Shown in pieces: positions 1 to 6,994 of a stretch of DNA of 10,286 nucleotides. Within the stretch, counting starts at the first letter, position 1, and the number at the start of each line of letters is the position of its first letter. Both the position numbers and the translations under genes were made by a program. The notes under the pieces were generated by a model. It was not told the origin of the DNA and did not search any database. It saw nothing but the letters and a program-made list of their open reading frames with translations. Origin of the DNA: Selenomonas sp. (lineage in GTDB: Bacteria; Bacillota; Negativicutes; Selenomonadales; Selenomonadaceae); assembly GCA_003518745.1 (NCBI GenBank), contig DOYB01000185.1:1-10286 (forward strand), written 5' to 3'.

Positions 1-304
1 GCTCAGCAATGGTAAGATTATTCTTTGCAGCCGCTAAAAGCACGATACCTCGGGCCTGTCCCACCGGAATCGCCGTAGTCACGTTCCTATTGAAAAAAAG
101 CTGCTCTATCCCCATTACGTCAGGCTGATATTTCTTTATAAGCTCGTCCAATCCGTCATAGAGCTTCATCAGCCTATCCTCCATACGAGCCTTGGGACTG
201 GTGGTAATCGCGCCGTACTCTCTCGGCACCAAACGGCTTCCCACCTGTTCCACAAAACCATAGCCACATATTGCGGTTCCCGGATCTATTCCTAATGCCA
301 GCAT
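1..304 (-). CDS. ruvC: Holliday junction endonuclease RuvC, N-terminal part (cut by window edge)
   Basis: RuvC is the nuclease that resolves four-way DNA junctions together with the RuvAB branch-migration motor in the cytoplasm. I translated 101 codons from an ATG at 302-304; the frame stays open to base 1, so the C-terminal part lies outside. The N-terminus reads MLALGIDPGT, the classic RuvC start with catalytic Asp7. The stretch GIEQLFFNRN supplies the second acidic residue, Glu67, followed by the aromatic pair used at the junction, and VGQARG near residue 81 is also typical. The remaining catalytic residues should be beyond the window. An AGAAGGA ribosome binding site lies five bases before the ATG. 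It is a housekeeping gene with its own promoter upstream, separated from the pilus operon by a terminator, so I see no functional link to pilus assembly. Confidence 0.96.
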   Translation of the reverse strand, partial: MLALGIDPGTAICGYGFVEQVGSRLVPREYGAITTSPKARMEDRLMKLYDGLDELIKKYQPDVMGIEQLFFNRNVTTAIPVGQARGIVLLAAAKNNLTIAE

Positions 305-359
305 AAATTTCCTTCTCACTACAAACCAAAAACCAAATGCGGATAATCCGGAATTCCCC

Positions 360-400
360 GACACTCCCGCAATCACAAGCATAATTATACCATGAGTGTC
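360..400. repeat. Inverted repeat flanking the ruvC promoter -10
   Basis: GACACTC at 360-366 and GAGTGTC at 394-400 are perfect 7-base inverted copies separated by 27 bases, with the TATAAT element between them. Two further small palindromes follow in the leader: CGGATAATCCG at 340-350 and GGAATTCC at 350-357. These could be operator half-sites or chance. No LexA-type box known to me from Firmicutes is visible here. Confidence 0.3.
384..392 (-). promoter_or_regulatory. Extended -10 promoter for ruvC
   Basis: On the minus strand the sequence reads TGGTATAAT, a perfect TATAAT hexamer preceded by the TGn extension of extended -10 promoters. No good -35 lies at 16-18 bases. A TTGACA at 397-402 is only 7 bases upstream and cannot serve as its -35. 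Transcription would start near base 377, giving a leader of roughly 70 bases before ruvC. It lies downstream of the pilus operon terminator, so ruvC can be expressed independently. The assignment rests on the motif and position only. Confidence 0.6.
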
Positions 401-420
401 AATCAGTATGACAGGTTTAT

Positions 421-459
421 ACAAACAAAAGGCACAGGCCCGTAAAAGCCCATGCCCTT
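421..459 (-). terminator. Rho-independent terminator of the tad operon
   Basis: On the minus strand a 12-base-pair stem (arms 448-459 and 428-439, with three G-T pairs) closes an 8-base loop, TTTTACGG. It is followed by a T-rich run, TTTTGTTTGT, partly overlapping the stem end. The stem lies 36 bases beyond the tadG stop codon, where the operon should end. No T-run follows the stem on the plus strand, so it should act only on transcripts arriving from tadG. It separates the pilus operon from ruvC. Confidence 0.85.
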
Positions 460-472
460 AAGTCGAAGATAT

Positions 473-494
473 GTCTCAACTCGATTTATGAGAC
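473..494. repeat. Small hairpin after the tadG stop codon
   Basis: GTCTCA at 473-478 and TGAGAC at 489-494 form a 6-base-pair stem with a 10-base loop, just before the terminator and 1 base after the tadG stop. It lacks a T-run, so it is not a second terminator by itself. It may protect the 3' end of the transcript, or be chance. Confidence 0.35.
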
Positions 495-495
495 T

Positions 496-2286
496 TCATT
501 TCAGAAATTTTGCCTGCACGGAGGTCAAAATCACATTTTGATACTTATAAAAATCTTCGGAAAGAGCCAGCATATCAAAATCATCAAAACGCAAGCGCTG
601 GTCATTATTATTTTTGTCGAAACCATACTTCGTGTATATAAAGTCATTTGTGCCAATAGGCGTCCCATCTTCATAACAGTAGCTTTTGGCTACGACAATC
701 CCCCTTATTCTATGTCCATTAGCCTTTATTGTAACAGGACTGTTAGGCGCAAATAGAATTCCTTTGAAGTCCGCATTCAGTTCCAACGTAACCAAACGTG
801 ACTCACGCTTGACTCCAGTCTGATTATCGCCCGTATTACCGTCAAAATCCTCCGGCCCATAGTAGTATATAATAAGGGGGCGGTACAAATCATCAGTATT
901 ATCCGCATCAATCTTAAGAGTCAATTTTCTGGTAGAACTAGCATAGAAAACATTGTTATTTCCAGTCGGAACCTTATTAATATCCTCACTCTCTATCCTA
1001 ACCAGAAGAGGATCATCTGCAGACATATAGTATCTTTTATTTACTTTGGGATTATTAGCCTCTTCGGGATTAATTTTAGTGCTTCTGACCACCAGATCAG
1101 CTAATGAATAATCATCCTCATTTGCCAAACCATGCTCATGTGCGTAATTGAGAATTTTGACTTCTCCACCATTTTTAGTCTTATTTTCCCACTTCTCGAG
1201 TGCCTTACGTCGTCTAGTCTTGTCGCTCTCCGGTATGGTACTGATCAGTGGATCACCTCGAACCGTGTGCAGTGCAGAGAAAGACACCACATTGGTTATG
1301 GGCGATTCGAGGAGAACCTCAGTCGCTTCTTCTATCGATATACCGAATGTATCCCTTATTCTTTTAATTACTTCATCCCTTTTGCGTCCACTGCCGTTAA
1401 GTCCGACTATGCTGCCATATTCTACAATGTTCCACTGCTCAGGCGTAAGTTCAATCCCCAAATCCCAATTATCTAATGGAAAATATAAATTACCGTCCTT
1501 CAGTATCCCTTTGTTCTTATTAATTTGGATATCAGGCTGAAATTCTACGAACATGTATTTCCATGTATTCACCTTGTTTGGAACCACAGTCTCAGTCCGT
1601 ACTACCTTGTCATCTAATTTAGAGAAGTATATGCCCTTAGGTAAAAACACATCTGCAGGTACATGTAAATCATTATTATTTCTGTCAACATTTTCGACGC
1701 GACCAGCTCCCGGTCCGGCTGCTTTAAGAGACTTATAATCCTTTATTGTTTGTTCAATACCTATCTTATTGAGTTGGTCAAACAAATTTCCCTCCACCGA
1801 AGGACTATCAATCGAAGCCCAAGCAACCACCTCGACAGGGAATCCATCAGGCATGACGCTGTTCGGCAGGAATGCACGGGCCACTAATAGTGGTACATGT
1901 TCAATAATCTTAACTTTGTAATAATAGGATTCACCGTTTTTTTTCAGCTTCTTGTCGACGCTTGTAAATGGATTTGCCGAATCACCATTGCTTTCTACGC
2001 TTTTATCAGCTGCTGAATTTGCCTTCGCATTAGTGCTAGCATCCGCCAAATTTGCATCGTTTTCATCGCCTGGATAATCCGGAACCAGCCGCGCCGTTTC
2101 CGTTGGCACGACAGTCTTGACACCCGCAAGAGCTGCCGCGTCCGCCACATTCTGAAGATATGCTTTATGGGCGTGTGCCCTTGCAAAATCCACCACCACC
2201 GACACAAAGAAAACAAAAATCGGCAGCAAAACAGCAAAAAGGACCATCACAGACCCTTTCTGCATTTTTATCCTCAACTTATCCAT
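496..2286 (-). CDS. tadG: TadG-like pilus-associated protein with Tad N-terminal membrane segment
   Basis: This is the last gene of the pilus operon (596 residues). The N-terminus has the TadE/TadG pattern: a short basic head, a Gly-Ser start of a hydrophobic segment at about residues 12-34 ending in VVDFAR, then LQNVADAAALAGV at about 44-56. That motif is highly typical of Tad-domain proteins. The rest should lie outside the inner membrane. No von Willebrand MIDAS motif (DxSxS) of some TadG proteins is visible. Residues 509-540, GILFAPNSPV then GIVVAKSY, look like the beta-strand-rich end domain of pilus-associated proteins; this is a weak resemblance. The motif D(R/K)NNND occurs twice, at 201-206 and 557-562. 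An in-frame ATG at 2313 would add nine residues, but AGGAGG at 2293-2298 lies six bases before the ATG at 2286, so I choose the latter. Sampled lines are AT-rich (17-19 G+C of 60 bases in several), unlike tadA. It may be a minor pilin or tip adhesin; the exact role is unknown. Confidence 0.83.
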   Translation of the reverse strand: MDKLRIKMQKGSVMVLFAVLLPIFVFFVSVVVDFARAHAHKAYLQNVADAAALAGVKTVVPTETARLVPDYPGDENDANLADASTNAKANSAADKSVESNGDSANPFTSVDKKLKKNGESYYYKVKIIEHVPLLVARAFLPNSVMPDGFPVEVVAWASIDSPSVEGNLFDQLNKIGIEQTIKDYKSLKAAGPGAGRVENVDRNNNDLHVPADVFLPKGIYFSKLDDKVVRTETVVPNKVNTWKYMFVEFQPDIQINKNKGILKDGNLYFPLDNWDLGIELTPEQWNIVEYGSIVGLNGSGRKRDEVIKRIRDTFGISIEEATEVLLESPITNVVSFSALHTVRGDPLISTIPESDKTRRRKALEKWENKTKNGGEVKILNYAHEHGLANEDDYSLADLVVRSTKINPEEANNPKVNKRYYMSADDPLLVRIESEDINKVPTGNNNVFYASSTRKLTLKIDADNTDDLYRPLIIYYYGPEDFDGNTGDNQTGVKRESRLVTLELNADFKGILFAPNSPVTIKANGHRIRGIVVAKSYCYEDGTPIGTNDFIYTKYGFDKNNNDQRLRFDDFDMLALSEDFYKYQNVILTSVQAKFLK

Positions 2287-2292
2287 GATACT

Positions 2293-2298
2293 CCTCCT
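2293..2298 (-). promoter_or_regulatory. Ribosome binding site that sets the tadG start
   Basis: AGGAGG on the minus strand, six bases before the ATG at 2284-2286. It lies inside the extra reading frame that would begin at the upstream ATG (2311-2313), which has no comparable site. It therefore favours the 596-residue form over the 605-residue form. Confidence 0.8.
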
Positions 2299-2333
2299 CT
2301 TCTGTGTAATCATAGGGAGTCAGCCCACGAATT

Positions 2334-3308
2334 CTACTTGCCAAGGGAACTAAAGATATTCAATGCTATAGGAAACAGAACGATTACAAAAATCGATGGA
2401 AATATGAAGATAACCATTGGGAATATTATCTTTACCGGCGCCTTCATGGCCTTTGCCTTTATTGTCTGACGATATCTGTCCCTCATATTGTCCGCCTGCA
2501 GCTTGAGGGTTCTGCCCATACTCGTTCCCAGCTTGTCTGCCTGTATAACAGATGTGGTAAAGAGATACATTTCCTCAATATCACAGCGTTTTGCAAGCTG
2601 AGTCAGGCTCCTCTGCCTGGTCATTCCGTGGCGTATGTCACGCGCCATACGTAGGAACTCGTCTGACAGGGGTCCCTTCATCCGATCTGTAATCTTAGAA
2701 ACAGCGGCATCGAAGGAAAGTCCGGCCTGAACACTTATACAGACCAGGTCAATAAACTCCGGCAGGCTGTTCCTCAGCTTCTCTTTACGTTGTTTAATGA
2801 TTGACTGGAGAATGAAAAAAGGCAGTACCGCGCCCCCAACAGTCCCCATAATCATCATAATAAATCCCTGTGGATACAGAAGCTCCGGCTTACTGATTAC
2901 AAACATCAAGGTCAGAAAAAAACCGGCGGCCACGGACAGCACCCAGCATGCCGCCAAATGGGTGACACTCCAGCTATCCTGCTTGCCCATGCGAAAGATC
3001 TGATTTTCCAGCATACCACTCAGCTCCGAAGGGGCAAAATGACTCAGCTGCTCTGACAAAGCGTTCAGCATAGGCCGTAAAACACGGTTCACAAAGGATG
3101 ACTCATCATATCTCCTGACAATATTAGCCTCCTCATTAGACTTAGCCTCTTGGTTTTTTCTGCGCTCAGCCGCTTCCTCCGTCTGCATGAAATATAATCG
3201 CCGTTTGATTCGCGCCTTGCTTGTCTGAGACGACAGTCCCAGTAAAACGATGAATGCAACCCAGAGAACAACAGCAAGAACTATAAGAATATATCCCAAC
3301 GATATCAT
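2334..3308 (-). CDS. tadC: Tad inner-membrane platform protein TadC (T2SS GspF family)
   Basis: TadC pairs with TadB as the inner-membrane platform on which the TadA ATPase acts to extrude Flp pilins. The 324 residues show an N-terminal membrane helix (about 4-24), a charged cytoplasmic stretch with many Glu, Lys and Arg (30-70), two further hydrophobic segments (about 117-137 and 147-169), the GspF-type core (LPEFIDLVCISVQAGLSFDAAV at 182-203, with ADKLGTSMGRTLKLQAD at 257-273), and a C-terminal hydrophobic pair at 292-320. Length and layout fit TadC, which usually carries the second of two F-type domains in a Tad locus. The start ATG overlaps the tadA stop as ATGA, so the two are probably translationally coupled; AGGAG lies nine bases upstream. 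TadC and TadB are paralogues, and I assign C from the longer charged N-terminal region, the C-terminal motif and its position after tadA. Confidence 0.9.
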   Translation of the reverse strand: MISLGYILIVLAVVLWVAFIVLLGLSSQTSKARIKRRLYFMQTEEAAERRKNQEAKSNEEANIVRRYDESSFVNRVLRPMLNALSEQLSHFAPSELSGMLENQIFRMGKQDSWSVTHLAACWVLSVAAGFFLTLMFVISKPELLYPQGFIMMIMGTVGGAVLPFFILQSIIKQRKEKLRNSLPEFIDLVCISVQAGLSFDAAVSKITDRMKGPLSDEFLRMARDIRHGMTRQRSLTQLAKRCDIEEMYLFTTSVIQADKLGTSMGRTLKLQADNMRDRYRQTIKAKAMKAPVKIIFPMVIFIFPSIFVIVLFPIALNIFSSLGK

Positions 3309-4858
3309 AGATGCCCACTCCTGTCGTTCCTCTGGAAAATGCTGATTGGCAGCTTCACTCCATGAATCCTGAATTTTTCCATGAATGAAGGCTGCATACC
3401 GGTGGCCTCAAAATGACCAACCACCTTACCTTTTCCGTCAATGTAATCCTGTACAAACCTAAATAAATCCTGAAGCACTATGGTATCGCCCTCCATACCC
3501 TGCACCTCGCTTATATAGGTGATTTTCCTGCTTCCGTCACTGATGCGGGATTGCTGTAATATCAGGTCGATTGCTGATGAAACCTGAGTGCGAACAGCCC
3601 TTACAGGCAGCTCCATTCCTGCCATAAGAACCATTGTCTCCAATCTCGAAAGGACATCCCTTGGACTATTGGCATGGGCAGTGGTAAGGGAACCATCATG
3701 GCCTGTATTCATAGCCTGAAGCATATCAAGCGCCTCACCGGCACGTACCTCTCCAACCACTATGCGATCCGGCCTCATACGAAGGGCATTTTTCACAAGA
3801 TCACGTATCGTTATGGCGCCGGTGCCCTCAAGATTCGCGGGCCTGGTTTCCAATCTCACCACATGACGCTGCTGCAGCTTCAGTTCTGCCGCGTCTTCAA
3901 TAGTGACAATACGATCCTGAGCGGGGATAAAGGATGACAAAACATTGAGAGTCGTCGTCTTTCCTGAACCGGTACCACCCGAAACCAGAATATTCAGTCG
4001 TGCCTTGACGCAGGCTTCAAGGAATATTCCCATTTCCTCGCTGAGACTCCCATAACGCACCAAATCGTTGACTGACAAAGCCCCCTTTGAAAACTTACGG
4101 ATCGTAACCGCCGCTCCATCAAGAGCCAGTGGAGGTATTATGATGTTAACACGGGAGCCGTCAGCAAGACGAGCATCCACAAGGGGCGAGGCCTCATCCA
4201 CATGACGCCCTAAAGGCGCCAGGATACGCTCAATGATATTCATCAGATGTACATTGTCATAAAAGTGTACATCTGACAAGGATATCTTTCCTCCCCTTTC
4301 AACAAAAACATCACGAGGGCCGTTTACCATTATTTCCGTAACACTCTCATCCTTAAGCAGGGACTCCAATGGGCCAAGACCCAACAGCTCATCGCAAATA
4401 TCGTCAACAAGATTTTGTCTTTCTACACGTGTGAGCGCATAGGAGGTCTGCTGCAGAGTTCTTTCGCAGTATGAGGAAATCAATACCTTAATCTGATCCC
4501 TTGATTCCTCCCCCTGAGAAACAATCTGCTGCTCCTCAGGTGTCATCTCATCTACTAATCGCTGATGTATGGCAAGCCTGAGCCTCTGCATTGTATCATC
4601 CTGCACCATACTGGAATGGCGTCCCGCGAATGAAGTTGCTGTCTGAGACTGTTGTTCCTGTGCATTATCTAAGGGCTGAGCCTCCGTCGCCACTGTATTT
4701 TCCGGCGCACGTTTAAACTTAGGTTCCCCCTCCCGTGAAGGGATGTACCCTTCCGCCCTGCGCTGCAGCGGCCCGCGAGCAACAGGAGCAGAGCCATGGC
4801 TGACACTTTCTTCGATTGCCTGCTCCTTTGTTTGTCCCAAACGTTTCAAGAGCGACAT
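3305..4858 (-). CDS. tadA: Tad pilus assembly ATPase TadA/CpaF
   Basis: A hexameric secretion ATPase of the VirB11/GspE superfamily that powers Flp pilus assembly from the cytoplasm. In the 517 residues I see a polar, low-complexity N-terminus (1-90), an N-terminal domain with ELLGLGPLESLL at 157-168 and VTEIMVNGP at 173-181, and RIL(A)PLGRHVDE with arginines of the nucleotide site (211-222). The Walker A box is GGTGSGKTT at 294-302, the Asp box is IVTIEDAAEL at 317-326, the Walker B region is RIVVGEVRAGEA at 365-376, and the His box is GHDGSLTTAHANS at 386-398. All catalytic motifs are intact and the length is normal for CpaF with an extended N-terminus. AGGAG lies 11 bases before the ATG, a slightly long spacing; closer ATGs at the site are out of frame. 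Here it lies between the two membrane platform genes instead of before both. Confidence 0.97.
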   Translation of the reverse strand: MSLLKRLGQTKEQAIEESVSHGSAPVARGPLQRRAEGYIPSREGEPKFKRAPENTVATEAQPLDNAQEQQSQTATSFAGRHSSMVQDDTMQRLRLAIHQRLVDEMTPEEQQIVSQGEESRDQIKVLISSYCERTLQQTSYALTRVERQNLVDDICDELLGLGPLESLLKDESVTEIMVNGPRDVFVERGGKISLSDVHFYDNVHLMNIIERILAPLGRHVDEASPLVDARLADGSRVNIIIPPLALDGAAVTIRKFSKGALSVNDLVRYGSLSEEMGIFLEACVKARLNILVSGGTGSGKTTTLNVLSSFIPAQDRIVTIEDAAELKLQQRHVVRLETRPANLEGTGAITIRDLVKNALRMRPDRIVVGEVRAGEALDMLQAMNTGHDGSLTTAHANSPRDVLSRLETMVLMAGMELPVRAVRTQVSSAIDLILQQSRISDGSRKITYISEVQGMEGDTIVLQDLFRFVQDYIDGKGKVVGHFEATGMQPSFMEKFRIHGVKLPISIFQRNDRSGHL

Positions 4859-4888
4859 TCTTCATTCATCTCCTTGAAAAGTGGATTT

Positions 4889-5857
4889 CTATAGCTTGAT
4901 ATTCACTATACGATTTATGACAAAAATACCGATCAACTCCAAAAGGAAGGATACGCCCAAGGCAATACGTCCCATTTGGTCATTGAATAGGATCAGGATT
5001 TGGTCAGGATTGGCGCAATACATGAAAATACCGATGCCAAAGGGAAGCAGGAACAGAATCAAAGCCGAGAGCCTGCCCTGGGCAGTAAGCGCAAAAATCT
5101 CACGCTTCATACGAATGCGTTCGCCAATGGTGTCACTTATGGTATCAAGTATCTGTGCAAGATTACCGCCAACCTCACGCTGAATGATGACAGCCGTTAC
5201 AACCAGTTCAAAATCTGAGCTTCCTACCCTTTTATTCATAGCCTCCAACGAAGTCTCAAGCGGCACGCCCATTGAGACTTCCCTCATCACCTGGGAAAAC
5301 TCCTCGCTTATGGGGGGTTCCATTTCAGTGGCAATGGCATCGACAGCCTGCTGGAAACTGTATCCGGCTCTAAGGGCATTCGACATGGTGGTAAGAGCGT
5401 CACCAAGCTGTTCGGTAAAAGCATTCCTCCGCATACCAACACGTATAGACAGAATCAGCCGCAACAGCACAAGGTTGGCTATGCTCGCTAAAAATGCAAT
5501 AAAACCATCCAAAAACAGCATCCAAACCGCAATGCCTATAACTGCCGAACACAGCAGCGCGGCTACGACAAATTCCCCGCCCATGAGAGGAATTCCCGCC
5601 TGTCTCATCTTAATGTCCCATGCCTGCATTGAGGCGTAATCGGAAAACGGTGAGGCCATCCGTTCAAGAAATAATTTCGTTCTCTCAAGTATACTTTGCT
5701 GACCGGAATCCTCAGACCTGCCATTAGCCTCTATTACCTTGAATTTCTCCATACGGGAAAACAAATTCCTGCGCCTGACGTATCTGACATAGGCTACCAA
5801 TAGGATTACAAGAAAAAAAGTCAGCAAAGCTAAAATCGCGGCTATAATGAAAACCAT
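4889..5857 (-). CDS. tadB: Tad inner-membrane platform protein TadB (T2SS GspF family)
   Basis: TadB is the partner of TadC in the inner-membrane platform of the Tad machine. The 322 residues contain an N-terminal membrane helix (about 2-26) followed by a basic cluster YVRRRN, a cytoplasmic linker, two membrane helices (about 95-115 and 118-137), the GspF-type cytoplasmic domain at 145-250 (LGDALTTMSNALRAGYSFQQA, then QREVGGNLAQILDTISDTI), and two C-terminal helices (263-281 and 296-316). The EVGGNLA motif and the pattern of two C-terminal helices match TadB. The gene follows cpaE after a 5-base gap, and GGTGA lies five bases before the ATG. A 30-base gap leads to tadA. In the usual Tad order this gene comes after tadA; here it comes before. 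Assignment as TadB rather than TadC follows the short N-terminal region and the GGNL motif. Confidence 0.9.
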   Translation of the reverse strand: MVFIIAAILALLTFFLVILLVAYVRYVRRRNLFSRMEKFKVIEANGRSEDSGQQSILERTKLFLERMASPFSDYASMQAWDIKMRQAGIPLMGGEFVVAALLCSAVIGIAVWMLFLDGFIAFLASIANLVLLRLILSIRVGMRRNAFTEQLGDALTTMSNALRAGYSFQQAVDAIATEMEPPISEEFSQVMREVSMGVPLETSLEAMNKRVGSSDFELVVTAVIIQREVGGNLAQILDTISDTIGERIRMKREIFALTAQGRLSALILFLLPFGIGIFMYCANPDQILILFNDQMGRIALGVSFLLELIGIFVINRIVNIKL

Positions 5858-5862
5858 CTACG

Positions 5863-6969
5863 TCACCATTTTCCCTGAATGATATCGTCGGCCACCTTTG
5901 CCACCGACTCAGTAAACGGAGAGTCATCCTGCAAATCCTTCAGAAGTCGTCCGCTGGCTGTAATATTAGCCAACTGGTATTCATTTGGAAGGATATACGA
6001 TATGGGCTGCCCAAAATGATGTTCCAGTTTGCGTTTTTCCTGTTTATTACACGGAGACACACGCATAAATACAGTATAGACTCTCTTGCCGTCCTGACCC
6101 CACTCGTCAAACAAACGCAAAGCCCGTTTCATATGCCAGACCTCCTCCCCCGAATTGATCATCGTCACCAGGAAATTCGTGTCTGCTTGTTCACAAACAG
6201 CAACAGATAAAGGATTAAACCCCGAGGGAAGATCTACAAGAACATATCTAAAGAGCTGCCCCGCCATACGAATAACCTTAACCAAACTCTCTGCTTCTAC
6301 AAGCTCAGCGTACTCCGGCCGATTCGGACTTCCCAAGAGCCAAAGTTTGTCCTGAATATTATGGAAATATGGCAGCAGAGACTCCGGTGTCAGCAGATTG
6401 ATGTCATGCGCGGCTTCTACAACGGTATGCTCGGGAGTTACATCAAAAAACATGGGCATATCTCCAAATTGCAGATCCGCGTCAATTATCGCCACAGACT
6501 CGCCACTCCTCCTGGCAAGCTCGATGCCAAGTATAGCGGAAAGAGTAGTTCGTCCGGCTCGCCCCTTCGGACTGAAAAAAGAAACAATCCGAGCGGGTTT
6601 CGCGTCTCCACGATTGTCATAAATCGAAAAGGTCGTAAGGATATCCTCAGCCTTGAATGGCTTCATAAGACACCCCTGAATGCCTGCCAAAAGCGCCCGG
6701 TCAGCAATATCCGCGTCCCATGTATTCATGGTGCCCATAAACCTAGCCTGGGGAAAAACCAGCTTAAACCGTGAAATCTGGTTCAGCGTATCGGGGTCAT
6801 CTATATCCAATAGAAAAAGATTGGGACGGAACATGCTGCCCCGCCCCAAGGCTGACTTTGCATCCTGATAGCTTGCCACCAGATCGAAATCGGAGGATGC
6901 CCTGAGCTCACCGGAAAGCTGCATTAGCATAGACTCATCCTGTTCTACTAGAATGACACGATATTTCAT
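5863..6969 (-). CDS. cpaE: CpaE/TadZ pilus localisation protein: receiver domain fused to ParA-like domain
   Basis: CpaE/TadZ proteins place the Tad machine in the cell and belong to the ParA/MinD class. Residues 1-118 form a response-regulator receiver fold: acidic Glu9 but Gln10 where the second acid of the pair is usual, phospho-acceptor-like Asp55 in FLLDID, Thr80, and Lys103 in LMKPF. Residues 126-368 form a ParA-like domain: the Walker A region SPKGRAGRTT (133-142) keeps the signature Lys135, but Arg140 replaces the P-loop lysine of the KGGxGKTT pattern; DADLQFGD follows at 163-170; and Walker B is YVLVDLPSG at 242-250. The C-terminus is of normal length (368 residues in all). AAGGAG lies nine bases before the ATG. 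It directly follows a second, shorter ParA-like gene, so the operon encodes two proteins of this class. P-loop variants are known among CpaE/TadZ proteins, so ATP hydrolysis cannot be assumed. Confidence 0.92.
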   Translation of the reverse strand: MKYRVILVEQDESMLMQLSGELRASSDFDLVASYQDAKSALGRGSMFRPNLFLLDIDDPDTLNQISRFKLVFPQARFMGTMNTWDADIADRALLAGIQGCLMKPFKAEDILTTFSIYDNRGDAKPARIVSFFSPKGRAGRTTLSAILGIELARRSGESVAIIDADLQFGDMPMFFDVTPEHTVVEAAHDINLLTPESLLPYFHNIQDKLWLLGSPNRPEYAELVEAESLVKVIRMAGQLFRYVLVDLPSGFNPLSVAVCEQADTNFLVTMINSGEEVWHMKRALRLFDEWGQDGKRVYTVFMRVSPCNKQEKRKLEHHFGQPISYILPNEYQLANITASGRLLKDLQDDSPFTESVAKVADDIIQGKW

Positions 6970-6994
6970 TCACCAACACTCCTTCATCCGCAGT

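Noticed and set aside
291..303. The 13-base sequence CCTAATGCCAGCA also present at 10271-10283, as a possible direct repeat bounding the region
   Set aside because: Both copies encode LALG, at the RuvC start and near the CpaB start as seen here. No other sign of an element boundary is present; likely coincidence.
397..402. Perfect TTGACA as the -35 element for ruvC
   Set aside because: Only seven bases separate it from TATAAT. An extended -10 explains the promoter better.
5184..5639. 151-codon plus-strand open frame, and similar ones at 1148-1540, 6361-6774 and 8104-8451
   Set aside because: They lie fully antisense to well-supported genes, and their translations show no recognisable domain.
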